NCBI GenBank assembly: GCA_030429665.1
Contig: JAUIEZ010000005.1
Coordinates: 1-64,000 of the forward strand
DNA length: 64,000 bases
From: Gammaproteobacteria bacterium
GTDB lineage: Bacteria; Pseudomonadota; Gammaproteobacteria; Arenicellales; CAJQKF01
Reading direction: 5' to 3'
The position numbers and the translations under genes were made by a program. Numbering within the stretch: position 1 is the first letter of the stretch; each line of letters starts with the position of its first letter. The notes beneath the pieces are model-generated. The model was given only the letters and a program-made list of their open reading frames with translations, was not told where the DNA came from and searched no databases. Shown in pieces: positions 57,584-64,000 of the stretch.

Positions 57584-58243
57584 TCAGGAGGCCACGAGGC
57601 GCTCGAGCGCGGCGTCCTCGCCATCGAGATCGAGGTTCGCGGCGATGTGCTCGAGATGACGATCCATCAGCTCGCGTGCCGCGCCGACATCGCCGGCGGC
57701 AATGCTGTCGACCAGTCGCGGATGTTCGCCGAAAGCACAGTGGATCGGTGTGCGGCGCTCGAGGCAGGCAATAGCGAGGGCGGAACGGGACATCAGGTTG
57801 TTCGCGTAGCCCACCAGCAGTTCGTTGCCGGTTGCCCTCGCCAACTGCAGGTGAAACTCGGCCGACAGCCTCAAGCCCCGCGCCCGATCTCCTGACTCCA
57901 TGGCGCGCCGCTCTTCGGCGCAGGTTTCACGCAGCGCGCGCGCCTGGCTGCTCGAAAGACGCCCGCTGACGAGTTCGACGACGCCGAGTTCCACCACCCG
58001 CCGGGCCTCGAAAACCTCGCGCGCGGTGCGCGGCGTCACGCTGTTGACCGTGGCACCGCGATTCTGACGGATGTCGACGATCCCCTCGTCGCACAGCCGC
58101 TGCAGCGTACGGCGCACCACCGAGCGGCTGACGCCGTACAGGTCGGCGAGGGCAACCTCGGCCAGACGCGTGCCGGGCGCGATGACGCCGCCAAGAATGG
58201 CGTCGAAGACCTGGTCATAGAGCTTCTTGTGCAGCGTGGACAT
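57584..58243 (-). CDS. GntR family transcriptional regulator (FCD domain)
   Basis: 219 aa; ILGGVIAPGTRLAEVALADLYGVSRSVVRRTLQRLCDEGIV. Confidence 0.93.
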   Translation of the reverse strand: MSTLHKKLYDQVFDAILGGVIAPGTRLAEVALADLYGVSRSVVRRTLQRLCDEGIVDIRQNRGATVNSVTPRTAREVFEARRVVELGVVELVSGRLSSSQARALRETCAEERRAMESGDRARGLRLSAEFHLQLARATGNELLVGYANNLMSRSALAIACLERRTPIHCAFGEHPRLVDSIAAGDVGAARELMDRHLEHIAANLDLDGEDAALERLVAS

Positions 58244-58280
58244 GATTGTATTTTAATTCAGGAAAAATAAAGTACAATCA
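58243..58280. promoter_or_regulatory. Inverted-repeat operator candidate between GntR and puuD
   Basis: TGATTGTA (58243..58250) / TACAATCA (58273..58280), perfect 8-bp arms. Confidence 0.6.
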
Positions 58281-58313
58281 GCAATTCGAGATTTCGCACC
58301 GGCAAGGGGCCCG

Positions 58314-59501
58314 ATGGAAAATCACGTCTACGAATGGCTCAACCTGACGCTGCGATGGATCCACATGATCGTCGGCATCGCGTGGATCGGGGCCTCGTTC
58401 TACTTCAACTGGTTGGAAAACCGTCTCGACCGGTTGAGCGAGCGCGCGCCGGGCATCGCCGGACAACTGTGGGCGGTCCACGGCGGCGGCTTCTACCACC
58501 TGCAGAAATTCGAGGTCGCGCCGCCCGCCCTGCCCGAACACCTGCACTGGTTCAAGTGGGAGGCCTACACGACGTGGATGTCGGGCACTGCGCTGCTGGT
58601 GGTGGTGTACTACCTCAATGCCCGCGCTTTCGTCGTCGATCCGTCGAAGGTCGAGCTGGATGCTTACATGGCGATCGGCGTCGGCGTGGCGTCCATCGTG
58701 GCATCCTGGATCGTCTACGACCTGCTGTGCAAGAGCCCGCTGAAAAACATGCCGATCACCCTCGCGATCGTGATCTTCGTCTACTTCGCGGCACTGGCAC
58801 TGGCGCTCGACCTGTTGCTCAGCAGCCGCGCCGCGTACATCCACGTTGGTGCGGCGATAGGCACGGTGATGGTCGCCAACGTATTCTTCGTCATCATTCC
58901 GGGACAGCGCGAACTGGTCGACGCGCTAAAGCAGAACCGCGAGCCCGATCCCGTACCCGGCCGCAACGCGCTGCTGCGCTCGCGGCACAACAACTACCTG
59001 ACGCTGCCGGTGCTGTTCATCATGATCAGCAGCCACTTTCCCTCCACCTACGGCCATGCACATGGCTGGGCCGTCCTCGCGGCGTTGTCGGCTGTCGGCG
59101 TGGCGGTGCGTCACTACTTCAACATTCGCCACGTCAAGCCTAAAGCGGCGTGGATCCTGGCGGCAGCCTTCGCGGCGATGGTCGCGATCATGTGGTACAC
59201 GGCCCCGGAACGAATCGACCGCGGCGCGGCGGCAACCGTTAACGAGGCTGACGCCGCCGTGATCGTGCGGGAACGGTGCACCGCCTGCCATGCCGCCGAG
59301 CCCACCCAGCCGGGCTTCGCTTCGCCGCCCGCCGGCCTGTCGCTCGAGGACATGGAGACCGTAAAAACCAACGCCGAACGTATCTACATGAGCACGATTG
59401 CCACCAACACCATGCCGCTCGGCAACCTCACCGGCATGACCGAGACCGAGCGCGCGCTGCTCGGCCTGTGGCTCGAACAACAAATCGAGGCATCGCGATG
59501 A
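58314..59501 (+). CDS. puuD: Urate hydroxylase PuuD (membrane protein with C-terminal cytochrome c domain)
   Basis: 395 aa; multi-TM LRWIHMIVGIAWIGASFYFNWLEN; C-terminal CTACH heme motif and TIATNTMPLGNLTGMTE. Confidence 0.93.
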   Translation: MENHVYEWLNLTLRWIHMIVGIAWIGASFYFNWLENRLDRLSERAPGIAGQLWAVHGGGFYHLQKFEVAPPALPEHLHWFKWEAYTTWMSGTALLVVVYYLNARAFVVDPSKVELDAYMAIGVGVASIVASWIVYDLLCKSPLKNMPITLAIVIFVYFAALALALDLLLSSRAAYIHVGAAIGTVMVANVFFVIIPGQRELVDALKQNREPDPVPGRNALLRSRHNNYLTLPVLFIMISSHFPSTYGHAHGWAVLAALSAVGVAVRHYFNIRHVKPKAAWILAAAFAAMVAIMWYTAPERIDRGAAATVNEADAAVIVRERCTACHAAEPTQPGFASPPAGLSLEDMETVKTNAERIYMSTIATNTMPLGNLTGMTETERALLGLWLEQQIEASR

Positions 59502-60418
59502 ACTCCGTCGACAACTACCCGCGCGAGATGATCGGTTACGGCGCGTCGCCGCCGGTGGTGCGATGGCCCGGCGGCGCGCGGCTCGCGGTGCAGTTCGTGA
59601 TCAATTACGAAGAAGGCGGCGAGAACAACATCCTGCACGGCGATGCCGCCTCCGAAGCCTTTCTCTCGGAGATCATCGGCGCGCCCGCCATCCCCGGCAT
59701 GCGGCACCTCAACATGGAGTCGATATACGAGTACGGCTCGCGGGCCGGATTCTGGCGGTTGCATCGCCTGTTCACGGGCCGCGGCGTCCCGGTGACCGTG
59801 TTCGGCGTGGCGATGGCGCTCGAGCGCAATCCGCAGGCGGTGGCGGCAATGCGCGAGGCCGGTTGGGAAATCGCCAGCCACGGCTGGCGCTGGATCGACT
59901 ACCAGCACCTGGACGAGACGACCGAGCGTGAACATCTCGATCGCGCCGTCGCCGTACACACCGAGGCTACCGGCGAAGCGCCGCAGGGCTTTTACCTCGG
60001 GCGCTGCAGCCCCAACACGCACCGCCTGGTGGCCGAGCGCGGCGACTTCCTCTACCACGCCGACAGCTATGCCGACGACCTACCCTACTGGGACACGCGT
60101 CACGGCCGCGCGCAACTCGTCGTTCCCTACACGCTGGACGCCAACGACATGCGCTTCGCCACCAACCAGGGATTCAACAGCGGCGCTCAGTTCTACGAGT
60201 ATCTCAAGGACACCTTCGACGTTCTTTACGAAGAAGGCGAGTCGACACCGAAAATGATGTCCGTCGGACTGCACTGCCGGCTCGCCGGACGGCCGGGTAG
60301 GCTCGCCGCGCTGGCGCGCTTCGTCGACTATGCATCGACACACGCACACACCTGGTTCGCCACGCGGCTCGACATCGCGCGTTGCTTCAGGGAACAGTTT
60401 CCCGCACCGGTTTCATGA
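59498..60418 (+). CDS. puuE: Allantoinase PuuE (polysaccharide deacetylase-like)
   Basis: ATG 59498 (4-bp overlap with puuD); YPREMIGYGASPPVVRWPGGARLAVQFVINYEEGGENNILHGD, GWEIASHGWRWIDY, GRCSPNT. Confidence 0.95.
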   Translation: MNSVDNYPREMIGYGASPPVVRWPGGARLAVQFVINYEEGGENNILHGDAASEAFLSEIIGAPAIPGMRHLNMESIYEYGSRAGFWRLHRLFTGRGVPVTVFGVAMALERNPQAVAAMREAGWEIASHGWRWIDYQHLDETTEREHLDRAVAVHTEATGEAPQGFYLGRCSPNTHRLVAERGDFLYHADSYADDLPYWDTRHGRAQLVVPYTLDANDMRFATNQGFNSGAQFYEYLKDTFDVLYEEGESTPKMMSVGLHCRLAGRPGRLAALARFVDYASTHAHTWFATRLDIARCFREQFPAPVS

Positions 60419-60428
60419 CGAGGAATTC

Positions 60429-61397
60429 GTGAACAAGCATTACGTCAATCTCGCCTCCGCACGACTGGGCGCCGTCGCGGTATACGCGACCGACGATTTT
60501 TTCGCCGACAAGGCGCGCCTGCTCGACGATGCCGAACCGGTGTTCATCGAGGGAAAGTACGACGACAACGGCAAGTGGATGGACGGCTGGGAGTCGCGCC
60601 GCAAGCGCGGCCCGGGGCACGACTACTGCACGGTGAAGCTGGCGCGCGTGGCACATCTCGCCGAACTGGAAATCGACACGCGCCATTTCACCGGCAACTA
60701 TGCCCCGGCCGCCTCCGTCGATGCCTGTCTTTCCCGGGCCGACGATCCGGGCGACGGCGCCGATTGGCAGCCGATCGTCGACACCACCGCACTGGCCGGG
60801 AACGACCGCAAGATCGTTGCCGCGTCGCGCGCGGGACCTTTCTCGCACGTGCGCCTGCACATTTATCCCGACGGCGGCGTGGCCCGACTGCGCGTCTATG
60901 GCCGCCCCGTGCTCGACGCGGCGAGCGGCGAGTCGATCGACCTCGCCGCCAGCCTTAACGGCGGCGTGGCCCTGGCCTGCAACGACGCCCACTTCGGCTC
61001 CATGCACAACCTGCTCGCGCCAGGCCGCGGCCGGAACATGGGCGACGGTTGGGAAACGCGGCGACGGCGGGAACCGGGCTTCGACTGGGTGATCGTCGAA
61101 CTCGGCCGCACGGGCATCGTGGAACGCATCGAGGTGGACACCGCGCACTTCAAGGGCAACTACCCGGACCGCTGCAACGTCCAAGCGGCGCGGGTCGACG
61201 CGCCGGATCCTGTCTCCGTCGCCGCGCGAAGCCTGTATTGGCCGGTCCTGTTGGGCGAACGAAAACTGCACGCGGACAAGGTCCATGTCTTCGACCAGGT
61301 CGAGAATATCGGTGCGGTCAATTGCGTGCGACTCAACATCCTGCCCGACGGCGGCGTCAGCCGGTTGCGCGTGTACGGACGACCGGTCGATGCCTGA
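60429..61397 (+). CDS. alc: Allantoicase
   Basis: GTG start 60429; two repeats MDGWESRRKRGPGHDYCTVKLA / GDGWETRRRREPGFDWVIVELG. Confidence 0.95.
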   Translation: MNKHYVNLASARLGAVAVYATDDFFADKARLLDDAEPVFIEGKYDDNGKWMDGWESRRKRGPGHDYCTVKLARVAHLAELEIDTRHFTGNYAPAASVDACLSRADDPGDGADWQPIVDTTALAGNDRKIVAASRAGPFSHVRLHIYPDGGVARLRVYGRPVLDAASGESIDLAASLNGGVALACNDAHFGSMHNLLAPGRGRNMGDGWETRRRREPGFDWVIVELGRTGIVERIEVDTAHFKGNYPDRCNVQAARVDAPDPVSVAARSLYWPVLLGERKLHADKVHVFDQVENIGAVNCVRLNILPDGGVSRLRVYGRPVDA

Positions 61398-61902
61398 GCT
61401 CACCGCGCAACCGCTTACCACCGAGGCGTTCCAGGCCTTCGGTGAAGTGATCGATACCCGCACTGCGCGGCAGGTGCCGATCAACTACGGCCTGACCACG
61501 CGTTTCCACGATCTCGCCACCGTGGACGTCGTCGGCGACGGCGCGCGGGTGTTGATCAACGTGTTCCGCTCGACCCCCATCACGCTTCCCCATGCCGTCG
61601 CGGTGCTGGAACGACACCCCCTCGGCAGCCAGGCCTTCATACCCATGGGTACCGCGCGTTTCCTGGTGCTGGTGGCCCGCGGGGAGACGTGTCCCGACCC
61701 GGCGAGCTTGCGCCTGTTCGTGAGTGACGGACTGCAGGGCGTGAACTATGCGCGCAACACCTGGCACCATTTCCAGATGGTGCTTGGCGCGCCCGCCGAT
61801 TTCCTCGTCATCGATCGCGGCGGCCCGGGCGACAACCTCGAGGAAGCGGACGTGTCGGACCTCGATCTGACGATTCCCGCGCGGGCCGGGGAAATCTCCT
61901 AA
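61390..61902 (+). CDS. allA: Ureidoglycolate lyase AllA
   Basis: MPELTAQPLTTEAFQAFGEVIDT; VAVLERHPLGSQAFIPMG; GVNYARNTWHHFQMVLG. Confidence 0.95.
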   Translation: MPELTAQPLTTEAFQAFGEVIDTRTARQVPINYGLTTRFHDLATVDVVGDGARVLINVFRSTPITLPHAVAVLERHPLGSQAFIPMGTARFLVLVARGETCPDPASLRLFVSDGLQGVNYARNTWHHFQMVLGAPADFLVIDRGGPGDNLEEADVSDLDLTIPARAGEIS

Positions 61903-62852
61903 CGGGCTTTTCCCGCGCGCCGCACGCCGAACCGCGCCATCGCCAACGGCATGAGGTACATGGGAATCTGCCACAGGGCGACGAAGACGATGAAGTCGCG
62001 CGGCAACAGCGACCCTGCCACCGCCAGCAACAACCCCAGGTTTCGATAGGACGACAACAGGCCGGCGGTCAGCGCGTAGGTCCGGCCGCGCGCCGAGAAC
62101 ACCAGGACCGTCAATGCGAACAGTCCCAGGTGCATTGCGAAGGCGAGGAGCAGCAGCCCCGTCATGGCGACCGGCGAGGCGATGATGCGCGGTCCGATAC
62201 CATCCATGACGCCTATCGCGAACACGCAAAGAAAGAACACGCCGCCGTGGCGGACGAGCGCGCTCCCGCGCACCCGTGAACGCAGCCCCGCGTGCGCCTG
62301 CACGACGAACCCGATGACGATCGGCAACACGAGAAACACGCACAGCCGCGTCGAGTAACCGACGACGTCGAAGCCTTCCGCGTGCCCGCGCACCCACGCT
62401 GCCATCGCCGGCAGCGTAAGCGGCATGACCAGCACCGACAGGATGGTGCCCTTCAACGTCATCTCTTCATCCAGTCCCATGAGCCGCGCAAACGCCGAGG
62501 AACCGAACAGGCTGCCGGCGCAGGCGGTAAAAAAGGCGATCAACGTGTAGGGTCCGCCGAGGGGCGTGTAAAGATGCACCGCGGCGAATCCCGTCGGCAG
62601 CACCAGGAGCTGCCACGCGGCAATGACGGATGCCGGAACGATTTCCCGCTTCAGGCCGGCGAACACGCGCGGCAGGTCCATGAGCAGAAGCGAGCAGAGC
62701 ACGAGGAAAAAGATACTCGGAAACAACAGGGGCCTGAACAGTGCGGCCAGCGGCGGCACGGCGATGCCGGCAATCACCGACAACGCCAGCCAATTAGCCC
62801 CCTTCGACATGAACGACGCAAGCTTCGCCATGCCGTTATCCGGACCGATCAT
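61899..62852 (-). CDS. SBF/bile acid:sodium symporter-like membrane transporter
   Basis: 317 aa, about nine TM segments; LALSVIAGIAVPPLAALFRPLLFPSIFFLVLCSLLLMD. Confidence 0.6.
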   Translation of the reverse strand: MIGPDNGMAKLASFMSKGANWLALSVIAGIAVPPLAALFRPLLFPSIFFLVLCSLLLMDLPRVFAGLKREIVPASVIAAWQLLVLPTGFAAVHLYTPLGGPYTLIAFFTACAGSLFGSSAFARLMGLDEEMTLKGTILSVLVMPLTLPAMAAWVRGHAEGFDVVGYSTRLCVFLVLPIVIGFVVQAHAGLRSRVRGSALVRHGGVFFLCVFAIGVMDGIGPRIIASPVAMTGLLLLAFAMHLGLFALTVLVFSARGRTYALTAGLLSSYRNLGLLLAVAGSLLPRDFIVFVALWQIPMYLMPLAMARFGVRRAGKAR

Positions 62853-62872
62853 GCACGGGAGTGCCAGGCGCG

Positions 62873-63793
62873 TCAGCGTTCACCGGCCAACGTCGATGGA
62901 TCGATGATCGCGTGGACCACACCGTATTCGAGCAGCAGGGAATAGCTCGGATACCACATGTCATCGCCGGGTGTATCGAACACCCTGTCGAGAAATCGCT
63001 TGTCGATGCCGCGACCTCGATACCAGGCGCGGTCCTTCTCCTGTTCCGACGCGGAATCGAGGTAGCCCAGGTTGGAACTGGAGTCATACCGGTACTGGTG
63101 AAAGCCGAGCTTGGCCCCGTCGGCGAGAAACCGTTTCTCGCCGGCAATGAAGGCGGTCGTGCACGCCGAGTAGCAGCCGGTCAAGGTGTAGGTATCGAGA
63201 CCACGCTCGGTGACCAGGCGGGCGACGCCGCGGCCCTCGTAGACGCGGCCGCCGATGCTGTCGAGAACGATTCCCTCGATGTCCGGACGTTCGTCGAGCC
63301 AGGTTTCGAGCACGCGCGTCGTGCCGTTTTGCAGGTCGCCGCGAAGGTGCGCGACCGGCAGGTTCGACACGCGCGCTATATCGTAGACTCGCGTGGTCTT
63401 CTCGCGCCACAAGCGGTCGAACGCCATCTCGTTCTGCCGCGCGCCGACGCGCTGCACGGCGCCCACCGCGGCGATTACCGCGCCCAGCGCAGCGGCCAGC
63501 ACGACTGCCTGCACGACGCGCGCCCACACCGGGTTGCCGTGATTCAGCAGGTAGCGCTCGCAGCTTCTCATCACCCCCATGGCCTGCCACGGAAGCACGA
63601 TGACGAATGCCACCACGCAGTAGACGGCGATCACGGTATAGGCCAGCACCGCATCGTCCGCGATCGACTGCACCAGCGGTTCGAGGGCATACCAAAAAAG
63701 GTAGAACAGCGGCAGGAAATTGACAAACGTCGCCCGTAGCAGCGAATGGTCGCCGCGCCAGTGTTCGCCGATGTATCGCCATGCGTCGCGCAC
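62873..63793 (-). CDS. Membrane-anchored ClpP-like protein (periplasmic COG3904-like)
   Basis: 306 aa; N-terminal TM segments; GIVLDSIGGRVYEGRGVARLV...TGCYSACTTAFIAGEKRFLADGAKLGFHQYRYDS. Confidence 0.65.
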   Translation of the reverse strand: MRDAWRYIGEHWRGDHSLLRATFVNFLPLFYLFWYALEPLVQSIADDAVLAYTVIAVYCVVAFVIVLPWQAMGVMRSCERYLLNHGNPVWARVVQAVVLAAALGAVIAAVGAVQRVGARQNEMAFDRLWREKTTRVYDIARVSNLPVAHLRGDLQNGTTRVLETWLDERPDIEGIVLDSIGGRVYEGRGVARLVTERGLDTYTLTGCYSACTTAFIAGEKRFLADGAKLGFHQYRYDSSSNLGYLDSASEQEKDRAWYRGRGIDKRFLDRVFDTPGDDMWYPSYSLLLEYGVVHAIIDPSTLAGER

Positions 63794-63864
63794 GTGACGC
63801 TCCTTTGCGATGTTCGAATGCCACGTACGTATATCAGACGACGCGCTCTCGCGCAGCCGCGGGA

Positions 63865-64000
63865 TCAGAACGGCAGCGTCGGTCGGTTGCCCTGGCCGGT
63901 TCCACCCTCGACGGGTTGCTCGACGGCGTCCGTCGCAGCGGGATCGGGTGCTTCGACCGCGAGTCGAGGCGGATTCTCGACGGTCGAGGGATCGACGGAG
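63865..64000 (-). CDS. C-terminal fragment of a protein with a proline-rich tail (runs off window end)
   Basis: Reverse-strand open frame to TGA at 63865: SVDPSTVENPPRLAVEAPDPAATDAVEQPVEGGTGQGNRPTLPF; not in the ORF track. Confidence 0.4.
   Translation of the reverse strand, partial: SVDPSTVENPPRLAVEAPDPAATDAVEQPVEGGTGQGNRPTLPF

Overview
This 64 kb window is a high-GC, gene-dense chromosomal segment, probably proteobacterial. I called about 65 CDSs and found no rRNA, tRNA, CRISPR array, prophage or transposase. It looks like a catabolic hub of transporter, enzyme and regulator modules. (1) ~9.0-18.9 kb: TctABC transporter, TPP enzyme, aldehyde dehydrogenase, two SDR epimerases, a cupin and a DMT exporter, with a divergent IclR regulator. 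(2) 18.9-33.4 kb: purine catabolism and uptake (guanine deaminase, HIU hydrolase, OHCU decarboxylase, XdhC/B/A, a BMP-type nucleoside ABC transporter, 8-oxoguanine deaminase, a RutR-like TetR regulator). (3) 35.1-46.1 kb: sugar ABC transporter, RraA and 2-hydroxyacid dehydrogenase, then GntR, Gfo/Idh, four-carbon acid-sugar kinase, class II aldolase, ABM monooxygenase and amidohydrolase. (4) 47.1-56.0 kb: lower-GC block with aldo/keto reductase, FAH hydrolase, quinone oxidoreductase, TauD-type dioxygenase, enolase-superfamily enzyme, a second TctABC and GntR. (5) 57.6-62.9 kb: GntR, PuuD urate hydroxylase, PuuE allantoinase, allantoicase, ureidoglycolate lyase and an SBF-like transporter. The strongest findings are two near-perfect copies of the RutR-type operator TTGACCA-N2-TGGTCAA, each overlapping a -35 element, upstream of xdhA and of the nucleoside ABC operon. 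Palindromic operator candidates also lie in four other divergent regulator/target intergenic regions. Modules 1, 3 and 4 are candidate undescribed catabolic pathways. All functional calls come from reading motifs and family resemblance; no database search was run.
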